NCBI RefSeq assembly: GCF_041321145.1
Contig: NZ_JBGGWA010000017.1
Span: forward strand, 62,001 to 126,000
Direction: 5' to 3'
Length of the DNA: 64,000 bases
From: Paraburkholderia sp041321145
GTDB taxonomy: Bacteria; Pseudomonadota; Gammaproteobacteria; Burkholderiales; Burkholderiaceae
Each line of letters starts with the position of its first letter. Within the stretch, counting starts at the first letter, position 1. Shown piece by piece: positions 6,863 to 15,606 of this stretch. Both the position numbers and the translations under genes were made by a program. The notes beneath the pieces were generated by a model. The model had not been told where the DNA came from. It was given only the letters and a program-made list of their open reading frames with translations, and ran no database searches.

Positions 6863-9057
6863 GATGGCATCCTCCCATCGCGATCCGCAAAAATTCGGTA
6901 GTCGTCAAACGTGCGCATCGAATCGTTGATGAAACGCGGATCAATGATCCCGGTCGAGGCCTTGTACAGCGCGTGTTCGTAGATCGTTTTGCCCGTCATG
7001 TCCGGGTCGTCGAAACCGGTCAAACGCGTGGCGCGCCAGACCTTTTCCGCGCCGCGCCAGTCGCGCACCGCAATGCGATCGAGGAACTCCGGGCTCGGAC
7101 GGAACAACTCCATAGCGAGCGTTTGTCCCCTGGTGCCGCCCGCGACCTTGCCTGCGCGCGTTACCAGCCCCTTGAGACGGCAGTGCTCACACCCTTCTTC
7201 AGCGCGGCAAGCCATCGCCGACGTATCAAGACCAAACTTCGTCTTGAGCAGGTGCAGGTCCGACTGACTCATCATGTCGCGCGCCGGCACCTTGCAGTGC
7301 GGACACAGGAGCGGGATCAGCTTCTGGTTGCCGACCGCGTTCACGTATTTTTCGGACGACACCTCATCCATGGGCAACTGGAGACGCCCGCCCGCGAGGC
7401 GCATGAACACACCGATCGCGCTGTCCGCGTGCAAGGTCGTCCGGACCGGGTGGCCTGTTAGCGCCAGTTCGGTCACAAGCGCCGCCATCACGGCGTCGCG
7501 GACTTCTGTCACGGTCAGATCATCCGGGTCCATCCGCATGAGCGTGCGGATCACTTCCGCAGCTTTGCGGCTTGCATCCTCTTCCGACTCATCGGGACGA
7601 TGAGGGATCGAAATTTCCGACAGCCAGGGGTTCGGAAATTCGGCCGGCTGGCTAACCGCGTACTGTTTGCGCAGATCGCGGGAAGTCATCATGTACGACA
7701 GCGCGCGCAGCAGCGTCGATTTGGCCGAGCCCGTTTCACCGCTGAGAATCGTGACGCCGCCGCTCACATTCCCGAGTGCCTTGACGATTTTCAGCTGGCT
7801 GGTTTCCAGCCCCATCTGTTCAGGCATCAGAACCTTGTAGTGCCTGAAATTGCCATCCAGCAAACGGAGGGCAACGTCGAATCCGCCGACCAGAGGCGAG
7901 CTCTGCCAGCGCAGGTTGACCACGTCGGTCTGCACCACGAGTGGAATCATCGCGGACTGCGGCGCGTTCGGCTGGAAGGTCTCGGCCGAATTCGTATTGC
8001 GCTGTACGAGATCCTGGTACGAGGCCGACAGCGCCCGACGAACGAGCGCCTTGGGCATGTGGCGATAGGTGTACAGGTCGCCATGGACGCGAAAGCGGAT
8101 TTCAACTTCATCGTTGAAATCCCGGTATTCGTAGTGGGAGTCACTCGCACCATATCCGTGAGCCGCTTCGATCACGTCACGGAACATGCCGATGGCGCGG
8201 GATGCTTCGGGAATGACGGCCGTGGACCGGCTTTTTTCGGTGCCATAGATCGCTGCGATGACCTCTTCCGAAGCGACCATCTCCTCCCGCACCGCGATGT
8301 CCGCGCGGGCGAGATCTTTCAGATACGTCGAGTAGAGCGCCATTTCGCGAAACGCGCGCGTAGCAACAACGATGGCGACACCCGCCTGCAGGTCAACCGC
8401 CACGAATTCGCGGCGGGCGGCATCGGTAATGCGCAACGCAGCGTCCGGACCGCGCTCGCACAGGATGCGCTTGAACGTCAGCGATTCAGCCGAGACAAGT
8501 TGCGGAAGACCGGCCAGGATAACCTCGACGTCATGTGCCGCGAGCTCGGCCACCAGTTCTTCGGGAACGGTGGCTCGATGGCCAGCAGTCTCGACGGCGC
8601 GAGCACCTTCGACGAACGCCGGCGGTGCATCGTGGTGCGTCACGTCGACATGGACGGCTTCTGCCGGGTCGACTGCTGAGGCTGCAGCGGCTGCGGCCGC
8701 AACGGGCTGATCGACGGATTGTCGATCGTTCGCGAACCGGCTTTCATATGGTTCGCCGCGCTCCGGTGCCGATACGGCTTCAGGTGCGGCCGCATCGCGC
8801 GCCTCGACGTCCGTAATGTCTCCGTCACGCAGGCGCATACCCAGCGTCACATGCTGCGGTTGAACCGGTTTGGCTGGCTTGCTGGTTGTTTTGAAGCGTG
8901 GCTCTTCGCCCTGGACTGCCGCGTGCCCGCCCGCGATCGGCATGCTGTCGACCGATGACGCGCTGGACTCGCTAAAGCTGCTGCGCCAGAACTTCAGACG
9001 GCCAAGAATGCCGCCGCCTTCCGGCTCTGCGTTCTCGTAGTTCGAAAAAAGCGACAT
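6859..9057 (-). CDS. pilQ: PilQ, type IV pilus assembly ATPase (GspE/VirB11 superfamily)
   Basis: The start at 9057 (MSLFSNYENAEP) lies two bases after the pilP stop and is preferred over an in-frame upstream Met inside pilP. The 732-residue protein has a long N-terminal region, a Walker A at about residue 440 (SGETGSAKSTL), the following Asp and His box region, and two C-x2-C pairs (CPHC near 584 and CEHC near 622) forming the zinc site typical of GspE/PilB ATPases. It is longer than R64 PilQ (about 520 residues), because of a roughly 200-residue acidic N-terminal extension. It hydrolyses ATP at the inner membrane face to drive pilin polymerisation. Confidence 0.92.
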   Translation of the reverse strand: MSLFSNYENAEPEGGGILGRLKFWRSSFSESSASSVDSMPIAGGHAAVQGEEPRFKTTSKPAKPVQPQHVTLGMRLRDGDITDVEARDAAAPEAVSAPERGEPYESRFANDRQSVDQPVAAAAAAASAVDPAEAVHVDVTHHDAPPAFVEGARAVETAGHRATVPEELVAELAAHDVEVILAGLPQLVSAESLTFKRILCERGPDAALRITDAARREFVAVDLQAGVAIVVATRAFREMALYSTYLKDLARADIAVREEMVASEEVIAAIYGTEKSRSTAVIPEASRAIGMFRDVIEAAHGYGASDSHYEYRDFNDEVEIRFRVHGDLYTYRHMPKALVRRALSASYQDLVQRNTNSAETFQPNAPQSAMIPLVVQTDVVNLRWQSSPLVGGFDVALRLLDGNFRHYKVLMPEQMGLETSQLKIVKALGNVSGGVTILSGETGSAKSTLLRALSYMMTSRDLRKQYAVSQPAEFPNPWLSEISIPHRPDESEEDASRKAAEVIRTLMRMDPDDLTVTEVRDAVMAALVTELALTGHPVRTTLHADSAIGVFMRLAGGRLQLPMDEVSSEKYVNAVGNQKLIPLLCPHCKVPARDMMSQSDLHLLKTKFGLDTSAMACRAEEGCEHCRLKGLVTRAGKVAGGTRGQTLAMELFRPSPEFLDRIAVRDWRGAEKVWRATRLTGFDDPDMTGKTIYEHALYKASTGIIDPRFINDSMRTFDDYRIFADRDGRMPS

Positions 9058-9058
9058 G

Positions 9059-9631
9059 TCATTGCCCCGGTCTTGAGAAAGGTACTGGTGAAATAACTGC
9101 GCCGGGCGGCAATGGACCGCCCAGGTCACTGAGTGCTCTCAGCGCGGGGGAAGAAGAGGGATCGGGACCGGCACTGCTACCTGCAATCGGCTCTGTCCAC
9201 GGCTTCCCTTTGCCTTCGCTGACGGTGACGAGGTAGCCATCAACCTTCGTGACCTTCCAGCCGTTGAGCAGATCCGACCCGACGAGGGCCGGGTAGATCG
9301 CACTGCGGAATTCGTAGAGGACATGCATGCCGCTCCCGTCGCGGTACGCACCAAGAAAAGAGACGCGCTCGGCGTGTCGGGCGGGCTCCGCCCGGACCGC
9401 GGGCACGACAACCGGTTTTGCAGCCGCTCCGGCCGGGCCCGGTACCGGCAACGAGAGATTCGATACGCCAGCTCCCTGCGCAGACCCGTCACCCTCGCCT
9501 TTGAGATTGCGCACGACCTTGTCGCGCGACAGCTGGTCAATATCGTCCAGCGTCAGATGGGGCGTCTCAGCGTGTGCAGTAACGATGCCAAGTGCGCAGG
9601 CGAGGCCGACAAGATGTTTAGTCCTGAACAT
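9059..9631 (-). CDS. pilP: PilP, type IVb pilus biogenesis protein
   Basis: The start at 9631 gives a clean signal peptide (MFRTKHLVGLACALGIVTAHA). The 190-residue periplasmic protein has the PilP-type opening TLDDIDQLSRDKV and a C-terminal beta domain (VLYEFRSAIYPALVGSDLLNGWKV). It overlaps pilO by 14 bases and precedes pilQ, the same order as in R64. In such systems PilP is thought to link the inner-membrane complex to the secretin. Confidence 0.82.
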   Translation of the reverse strand: MFRTKHLVGLACALGIVTAHAETPHLTLDDIDQLSRDKVVRNLKGEGDGSAQGAGVSNLSLPVPGPAGAAAKPVVVPAVRAEPARHAERVSFLGAYRDGSGMHVLYEFRSAIYPALVGSDLLNGWKVTKVDGYLVTVSEGKGKPWTEPIAGSSAGPDPSSSPALRALSDLGGPLPPGAVISPVPFSRPGQ

Positions 9632-10922
9632 AATATTTACCCTTCGCAGTGAAATGGATGCCGACTTCGCCTTTGGTGCGCAACTCGACGGTGAGGGTCT
9701 CGAGCGACATGCTCGGCGGGAGCCTTGAGAGCAGAACCGCCTGCCAGCGATACCCATCGATCTGCCACGTACCCTCGCGGATCATGTGAGGGATACCACC
9801 GGCGCCTGGCGTGCCGGGCGATGCTGCAACGAGCGGGTGCGCCGGCTGAAGCCTGACCTCATACCCATGGCTGTCAAGATCGAACGGTTTGACCGACAGT
9901 TTCTGTGCGGGGGTCTGCAGCATGTCGATCAGCGCCTGCTCGGATGGCCACAACTTCGCCGCGTCGACCCGAACTGCCGCGACTTTCGGCACTGCCGCTC
10001 CATGAGTGCTGAGGTGCTTGCCATCCGCATCGAAAGTGATCGGGCGCATTGACGCGGGGGCCGCCGCATCGAAACCGGCGAAGGTGCCGCCCACACGCGT
10101 GTAGGTAGTCAAACAGTATCCAGCCGCAGGGCACAGCACCCGTTCGACGAGCCAGCCCTCCACAACACTCTCGCTCCCTCCAACCTGAGACAACAAGAGC
10201 GGCGCAAGCCGGGACGCGAGCGGCGCCTGAAGTGAAAACGTCTGTGCGACCGCCTTCGCATACTTCTCCTGCAGGGTCTCCTGGTGCGGCGGAGGCGGTG
10301 GCGGGGAGAACGCGTCGAACATCTCCATCGTGATGAGCACCACGGCCACGACGATGACCGTGACAGGCACGAGCGTCGGAACGGCAAGCGGCATCTTCCT
10401 GACGCGGCCGGCCTTTTTATCGGCCAGCAGCGCGAGAGCCGTGAAGCTTTCGTCAACGTCACCGATGTTGGCGCCAGTCCCAAGCGTGACGAGCGGCAGG
10501 TTCTGTTTCAGGCACTCCTGCTCGATGGCGAGCCGTCGATCGCCCACGTCTACAGGCGTGAGCACTTCATCGGTGCGTACCGCGCCGCGTACCACGAATA
10601 TCGCGTGCACGCGCTGCGCGTCATCCTGCAGGAGTACGAGGGCAGCGGGCAACGCCTTGATGCGCGCGTGCTGCGCAATGCGCGCGGCACCCGAGAATAG
10701 TTTCGAACCCGGATAGTCGGCCGATTCCGGCGCCGCAAAGCCGCCGATCATTTCATTGCCGACCTTGTACTCGACGTAGTGCGTCGCGCCGAAATCGTCC
10801 GCATATCGACGGCGTTCGGCCCGTGCTCCCTTGACGGGATAGGCGCGCCAGTCGAGGCCGAAGATCAGCCTCGCTTTGCTGTTTCCCGGTAGCGGCTCGG
10901 TAATGTGCATGCCGGCGCTCAC
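9618..10922 (-). CDS. pilO: PilO, type IVb pilus biogenesis protein
   Basis: The 434-residue protein has an N-terminal cytoplasmic domain (about 185 residues), one transmembrane helix near residues 187-205 (VPTLVPVTVIVVAVVLITM), a proline run (SPPPPPPH), then a periplasmic domain with a Cys pair (CPAAGYC). This layout and its length match R64 PilO (about 430 residues). The start is a GTG at 10922 overlapping the pilN stop; an ATG four codons later (10910) is equally possible. Confidence 0.85.
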   Translation of the reverse strand: MSAGMHITEPLPGNSKARLIFGLDWRAYPVKGARAERRRYADDFGATHYVEYKVGNEMIGGFAAPESADYPGSKLFSGAARIAQHARIKALPAALVLLQDDAQRVHAIFVVRGAVRTDEVLTPVDVGDRRLAIEQECLKQNLPLVTLGTGANIGDVDESFTALALLADKKAGRVRKMPLAVPTLVPVTVIVVAVVLITMEMFDAFSPPPPPPHQETLQEKYAKAVAQTFSLQAPLASRLAPLLLSQVGGSESVVEGWLVERVLCPAAGYCLTTYTRVGGTFAGFDAAAPASMRPITFDADGKHLSTHGAAVPKVAAVRVDAAKLWPSEQALIDMLQTPAQKLSVKPFDLDSHGYEVRLQPAHPLVAASPGTPGAGGIPHMIREGTWQIDGYRWQAVLLSRLPPSMSLETLTVELRTKGEVGIHFTAKGKYYVQD

Positions 10923-12547
10923 ATCGATGGCACAACGGTGGCTGTAAGCATGACCACCTGGAACGTGCGCGCCTTGCTCCAGTTGCCGGTAAGGCCCGCG
11001 ATGCCCGTATTCGTCGTGCTATCCGCCTGATCGGTCATCGCGCCGTACAGCACAATCGTCTGGCCGTCGGCGAGCGCAACGATCTGGTCATCCTTCTGGC
11101 CCACCGTATGCGCCAACTGGATCTGCTGCTGTGTCTGGCCGGAGCCGACAGTTGCCGACGTGAACTGGCCGTTGAGCTTTGAGCTGTCGCTCCAGTAGGC
11201 GAGCACAATCTGGTTGTGGTCATTGACCGACGGCAGGACGTTCACGAAGTCCCCCGTTGTCACCGTGCCAGGTGTCAGGCCCGGAACGCCACCCGAAGTC
11301 GCGGTGAGCGAGCCAGCAGAAGGCGACGTTGATCGCAGGTAGTCGTCACTCTGGAACGACGCGATCGAAACGGGCAGCCCGTTGAGCGTCATCTTCGTGA
11401 CCGTGTTGTCCTGGACGGTGCGGCCATACTGGTTCAACGCGTTCACGACAGCGTTCGTGCCCGAGAAAGGCGCGTCGGGACGCAACACCGACACGCCAAC
11501 CGAGCCACCGCCCGAGGCGAGAGACGTCGGCGAAACGAAGCTAACCGCATATTTCGCGAGGCCGCCCTGGATGCTGGTGAAGACGACATCCGCGTTCATC
11601 CCGGCCTGGCTGCCCTTGTTCAGCGCGATCTGCAGCGTGCGCACCCGGATCGCAACCTGACGCGTCGAGATCGCGTTTTCGTGCTTGAGAATGTCCCCCA
11701 TGCGATCAGCCGCTTCCTTCGTGTCGTAGACCATTACGAGACGACTCTGCGGATTGACGACAACTCGGCCCATCGGCGAACGGACGCGATTCAGCTCATC
11801 CGCGATAATCTGCATCTGGTCGAAGTCGCCCGTCCGCCCGCTCGAAGTCGTAGCAGAGAACGAACCGGTATTGCCGCCCGAACCACCGGAACTGCCGCCG
11901 GACTGGTTCCCGGTCGACGTGTCCATTCCCTTCGACATGTCTGACTTGATCGACACCTTGCCCGGGATCGCAGCGATCTGGTACATCCGGGTAACAAACC
12001 GCGAGATGTTGATCGACGACCCATCGAACGACCAGTCAAGCCCAAGATCATCCGAGACGCCGCGCAGATACTGACCCACGCGGCCGTTGTACGGCTGCGC
12101 ATAGACCGGCTCTTCCGAGGTCTTCGCGCCGAGACCGGCGAGACCGCCAGTCGTTGCCGACTTGCCATCACCCGACGCCTCGCGAGGAATCAGCGAATCC
12201 CGAGGAACAAACACGTCGGGGCTCAGATGAACCGGGTACCCAGTGGCGCTGGAAACCAGTGTTGCGATTTTCCGGATCGAAAGGTTTGCCGGGAACGTCA
12301 CAACCTTGTCCCGAAACACGGCGGGCAGATTCGCCTCGTAGGCGACGGGAACAAGGCGGTCGCCCAGGAAGGCGGTCGGCACGTCTTCAACGAGCGGCAT
12401 CGATTGCGGGCCATCGCCCACCGCTCCGGTCATGGTGCGGTTCGCGGCATCATAGGCGCTATTCACATCGGACTGGCTGACGGCACAGCCCGCGATCGTC
12501 AGGGTTGCGGCGACGGCCACAGCGAGTCGCATCGGAAGATGACGCAT
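10919..12547 (-). CDS. pilN: PilN, outer-membrane lipoprotein secretin
   Basis: The start at 12547 (MRHLPMRLAVAVAATL) gives a lipoprotein signal with lipobox TIAGC; longer upstream extensions are shadows of the preceding gene. The 542-residue product has secretin N-domains (ANLSIRKIATLVSSATGYPV), a Gly/Ser-rich stretch near residue 220 (SGGSSGGSGGNTG), and a secretin C-terminal beta-barrel domain with the usual VNVLPSVNDHNQIVLAYW segment. It would form the outer-membrane channel for the pilus and, in this operon, possibly dock with the VirB9/VirB10-like proteins. Confidence 0.9.
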   Translation of the reverse strand: MRHLPMRLAVAVAATLTIAGCAVSQSDVNSAYDAANRTMTGAVGDGPQSMPLVEDVPTAFLGDRLVPVAYEANLPAVFRDKVVTFPANLSIRKIATLVSSATGYPVHLSPDVFVPRDSLIPREASGDGKSATTGGLAGLGAKTSEEPVYAQPYNGRVGQYLRGVSDDLGLDWSFDGSSINISRFVTRMYQIAAIPGKVSIKSDMSKGMDTSTGNQSGGSSGGSGGNTGSFSATTSSGRTGDFDQMQIIADELNRVRSPMGRVVVNPQSRLVMVYDTKEAADRMGDILKHENAISTRQVAIRVRTLQIALNKGSQAGMNADVVFTSIQGGLAKYAVSFVSPTSLASGGGSVGVSVLRPDAPFSGTNAVVNALNQYGRTVQDNTVTKMTLNGLPVSIASFQSDDYLRSTSPSAGSLTATSGGVPGLTPGTVTTGDFVNVLPSVNDHNQIVLAYWSDSSKLNGQFTSATVGSGQTQQQIQLAHTVGQKDDQIVALADGQTIVLYGAMTDQADSTTNTGIAGLTGNWSKARTFQVVMLTATVVPSM

Positions 12548-12551
12548 GGTG

Positions 12552-13115
12552 TTAGTCCTTGCAGTTGGCCGCGCGCGCGACGACGCGGATGACCTTGTTG
12601 GTATGGCGGCACACACGGGTCGGCGTGCGCATGTGGTTGGTCGCCTGCATGACCTGCGTCAGCACTGAGGTGAAGTCCCCGGTGAAAGTCGCGTTGAACT
12701 CAAGCGGCAGGTCGTCGTCGATCTTCCAGGCCAGTTGCCACCCCTGCGTTTGCAGCCAGCGGTCGAGCGCGTTACGCAGGTTGACGTCCTGAGGTGTGAT
12801 GGCCAGCGTCAGGTCCCCTGAGGGAGCAGACGGTACGCCCGGCAATACCACGGGTGCGACCGCGAGCGACTGCGCCGGAGCACCGCTCTGAGACGCGCTC
12901 GGCACCGCCGTCATCGACGTCGACGGGGCGTGGGAATCCGAAGCTGGCGCGGCTGCCGTGCCAGAGAGGATTTGCCAGTCGTCGGCACCCTTCTGCTGGC
13001 CGGGTTCGTTCGCGGCGGAGCACCAGGTCGCGAAACCCGCGAGCGCGAGTGCCGCGAGGATCTTCGCGACAACGCCTACGCGACGGTATGTTGGAATCGT
13101 CAGGTTCATGTCCAT
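12552..13115 (-). CDS. TcpQ-domain pilus accessory protein (PilL/PilM position)
   Basis: A 187-residue protein with a hydrophobic N-terminal segment (about residues 15-35, ending CSA), a low-complexity Ala/Pro/Ser linker, and a C-terminal TcpQ-type domain (LRNALDRWLQTQGWQLAWKI). In Vibrio TCP and R64, TcpQ/PilL-type proteins stabilise the secretin. It lies directly upstream of the secretin gene with a 4-base gap, which supports that role. Confidence 0.72.
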   Translation of the reverse strand: MDMNLTIPTYRRVGVVAKILAALALAGFATWCSAANEPGQQKGADDWQILSGTAAAPASDSHAPSTSMTAVPSASQSGAPAQSLAVAPVVLPGVPSAPSGDLTLAITPQDVNLRNALDRWLQTQGWQLAWKIDDDLPLEFNATFTGDFTSVLTQVMQATNHMRTPTRVCRHTNKVIRVVARAANCKD

Positions 13116-13121
13116 GGTTCT

Positions 13122-13547
13122 TCAGTGCTCTGCCCGCTGCAGGCGTCGGTAGATTGCGTTGGCGTAGACAAGCTGCTTGCTGGTCGAGCGCGCGTTATAA
13201 GCGCCGACCGCTTTCCAGGTAGGTCCAAACTCTTTGATGTTCGAGGCGAGAATCCACGTGCCGACGTAAGCGTTCACGCAGGCATTGAAAAGATGCTCGC
13301 GCCGGATGCCGTAGCGCGCGAGCTTTGGCAGCCACGAGGAATTGATCTGCATGAGGCCGATGTCCTCGGAGCCATCACCGTTCACGTTCACCGCGTTCGC
13401 ACGCATGCCCGATTCGTGTTGCGCGATCGCGCGCACGAGTTGCGTGCTGATGTGACGGTATGCAGCCGCGTCGTCCAGGCAGTCGGCGTGGCACGGAATA
13501 GCGGTTGCGGCGCCCGCGAGCAGCACGACAGGCATCAGGCGCGTCAT
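13122..13547 (-). CDS. lytic transglycosylase (VirB1/PilT-like)
   Basis: A 141-residue SLT-fold enzyme with signal peptide (ends CHA), catalytic Glu in AIAQHESGM, and the downstream GLMQINSSWLP and AYNARS segments that form the muramidase cleft. It would cleave peptidoglycan locally to let the envelope complex pass. IncI pil operons also contain such an enzyme (PilT in R64 naming, unrelated to the retraction ATPase). Overlaps the preceding gene by 4 bases. Confidence 0.9.
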   Translation of the reverse strand: MTRLMPVVLLAGAATAIPCHADCLDDAAAYRHISTQLVRAIAQHESGMRANAVNVNGDGSEDIGLMQINSSWLPKLARYGIRREHLFNACVNAYVGTWILASNIKEFGPTWKAVGAYNARSTSKQLVYANAIYRRLQRAEH

Positions 13548-14803
13548 GAGCGCGCTCCCGTTGCCGCCAGCGCATTGCTGGTCGTCGCGTGCTCTACATA
13601 CTTCACGTCACGGCGACGCGTCACATTGACGGTGTTGCCATCGGCCGTGACGATGAACTGTTCGGACGTGCCCTTGAACTGGTAGTACCGCCCTTTCTGA
13701 GCACCCGAGCCGAGGTGATGCACGTCTGCGACCGTCACCTGAACGACGGACTCTGCAAACTTGAAGTACGTTTCGCCATCCTTGTCAAAGACCGCCTCGA
13801 GGTGCGCCGGACTCGTTGAGTCGAAGTCATAGACGGTGGCCGCAGCGCGTTCCACTTCGACACTTGATGCGCCGTCCGATACAACGAAGCGCAGTGCCCG
13901 CTCGATCGTCATGACGTTGGTCGCGTCGTCCCACTTCGGACGCAGCGACTGACCGTCCATGCTGCGGAACGTCAACTCCTTCGAAGGCTTCGCTGCAAAG
14001 CGGATCTGCGTATGGGTGTCGTCTCCATCGCGAATCGCCTGTGCGCCAAAGTTTTGTGCGAGCAACGACGGCTGAGGCGCGACAGCCGCGATCTTCAGAA
14101 CCGCCGTTGAGGCGGTGTTCTGCTCGCCCGCCGCATAGTTCAGCGCGGCTGACTTCGGCGCATCACGGTGCAGACGCACATGCCGCGCACCGAAATCCAC
14201 GTCGGCGTACAGCCCTGACTGCGCCATCAACTGGTCAAGCGCCTGCAACCAGTTCTCGCCCGTGCGTGTTGCGAAGCCCGCCTGATCGTTGAGATCCACA
14301 TCCTTCTGTGCAGACCCGGTCCATCCCTGCGGCACGAGCGCCTTGACCAGATTGGCGACAGGCATCGTAGCCTTCAGGCCGCGTACGGGTTCGAGTGCTC
14401 CGTGCGAACCGATGAGGATGAGGCGGTTGGTGAAACCATCGAACGTCGCGGGCTGGTCGTCGCGCAGTGATGCAAGCGCGCCGCGGCCGCCGACGAACGA
14501 GTTTGCTTTCGTCCAGCGTGCGGTCGCGGCGCGACCCGCAACCGTATAGGTGATCGTCTCCGGCGTGCCATCCACGACGACATACGGGCCTTCTGCATGA
14601 CCGCCGACGGCAGTGATAACCTGTCCTGCGCGCGGCTGGATATAGGTCTTCGATCCATCGTTGAAGATGAGGGCCGGCCGCTCGGCGATGCCGCCCGCGA
14701 TCTCATAGTCAAAATCGAACGGGTCCGTGTTCGCTGCCTGCGACGCCATCGAACCTAAGGCAGCGATACAGGCAACAGCAATTCGGGAGACTGTGCGCTT
14801 CAT
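13544..14803 (-). CDS. TcpQ/VirB9-like modular periplasmic protein
   Basis: The start at 14803 gives a signal peptide (MKRTVSRIAVACIAALGSMA...QAA); the longer upstream reading is out of frame with the previous gene. The 419-residue protein has three recognisable parts: an N-terminal beta module with FNDGSKTYIQPRAG, resembling the start of VirB9/CagX proteins; a TcpQ/PilL-type module near residues 150-205 (LVPQGWTG ... NWLQALDQLM); and one or two C-terminal VirB9-C-like beta modules (FDKDGETYFKFAESV and a later EQFIVTADGNTVNVTRR). It shares features of both halves of the operon and may connect the secretin to the VirB9/10-like core. Assignment rests on motif reading only. Confidence 0.6.
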   Translation of the reverse strand: MKRTVSRIAVACIAALGSMASQAANTDPFDFDYEIAGGIAERPALIFNDGSKTYIQPRAGQVITAVGGHAEGPYVVVDGTPETITYTVAGRAATARWTKANSFVGGRGALASLRDDQPATFDGFTNRLILIGSHGALEPVRGLKATMPVANLVKALVPQGWTGSAQKDVDLNDQAGFATRTGENWLQALDQLMAQSGLYADVDFGARHVRLHRDAPKSAALNYAAGEQNTASTAVLKIAAVAPQPSLLAQNFGAQAIRDGDDTHTQIRFAAKPSKELTFRSMDGQSLRPKWDDATNVMTIERALRFVVSDGASSVEVERAAATVYDFDSTSPAHLEAVFDKDGETYFKFAESVVQVTVADVHHLGSGAQKGRYYQFKGTSEQFIVTADGNTVNVTRRRDVKYVEHATTSNALAATGARS

Positions 14804-15606
14804 AGGCCTGCTTGAATCTGGTTGAGGTGCCGCGCGAAACGCGCGAGGTACGCCTGTCCCGGTGCCGGGTTGGCGCTGTGGTACCAGGCAATCGCTTTTG
14901 CCACCGAATGGGTCTTGCTGTAGTTCTCGTTGAGAATGGCTTCGGCGACACGGATGTTCGTCGACGGCCGAAGCGCGTCCCACGGCGAAGCAAAGCGCTG
15001 TGCGTGGTACCGCCAGCTAATCTGCATCAACCCCACATCGAAGTCGCTTCGGCCTGCGCTGATCAGCGACTGGATCGCGCGATACGCATCCGTGCGCGTC
15101 CTGAAGAACAGGCCCTGCCCCGCAACGTTCAGTGTCCACGGCCAGGCGTGCCCGTTCAGACCCGACTCGTTGAGCGCGATGCTGGCGAGGACCATGGGAT
15201 CGACACTCGTATGCATCATCTCGAACGGCGCTGCGGCACTCGCGCATGCCCAGCCTCCTCGTCGTTCGGTAATCGCCGCCTGCGCTTCATCATCCAGGAC
15301 TGCGGGCTGCAACCACCCGCGGCTCACAAGCAATCGCTCGAGCGACACGTCGCGCGCATCGACAGACACGGTGATCCCGGCATCGGGATTACTGCCTACC
15401 GACTGCCCCACGAGAGGCGTTGCCCATGTCGTGAACGCCTTCAGCCCGCAATAGAACACCGGCTTGCCGTCGAACGTCGCAACGTTGCGGGCGCCGGCGC
15501 TCGCGAGCACAACGCTCGTCGGACTGATGACGTCTTCAATGGTCGCGGCCTGGCTGCTGCAAACGCACGCACTGAGGGACAGGGTGAGGAGCACGCGCTT
15601 AATCAC
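14800..15606 (-). CDS. second lytic transglycosylase-like protein
   Basis: A 268-residue secreted protein (signal peptide ends SSQA) starting at a GTG that overlaps the virB10 stop by 8 bases. The C-terminal 150 residues have transglycosylase features: SIALNESGLNGHAWPW with the candidate catalytic Glu, then DVGLMQISWRYH and AIAWYHS. The N-terminal 110 residues, with DVSLERLLVSRGWLQP, look like a separate domain resembling small nuclease/SH3-type beta folds, but this is not certain. Two transglycosylases in one operon is unusual. Confidence 0.75.
   Translation of the reverse strand: MIKRVLLTLSLSACVCSSQAATIEDVISPTSVVLASAGARNVATFDGKPVFYCGLKAFTTWATPLVGQSVGSNPDAGITVSVDARDVSLERLLVSRGWLQPAVLDDEAQAAITERRGGWACASAAAPFEMMHTSVDPMVLASIALNESGLNGHAWPWTLNVAGQGLFFRTRTDAYRAIQSLISAGRSDFDVGLMQISWRYHAQRFASPWDALRPSTNIRVAEAILNENYSKTHSVAKAIAWYHSANPAPGQAYLARFARHLNQIQAGL

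Noticed and set aside
7600..8679. Long plus-strand open frame (359 codons) opposite pilQ
   Set aside because: Antisense shadow of the well-supported pilQ gene. Arg/His-rich composition, no ribosome site and no recognisable motif.
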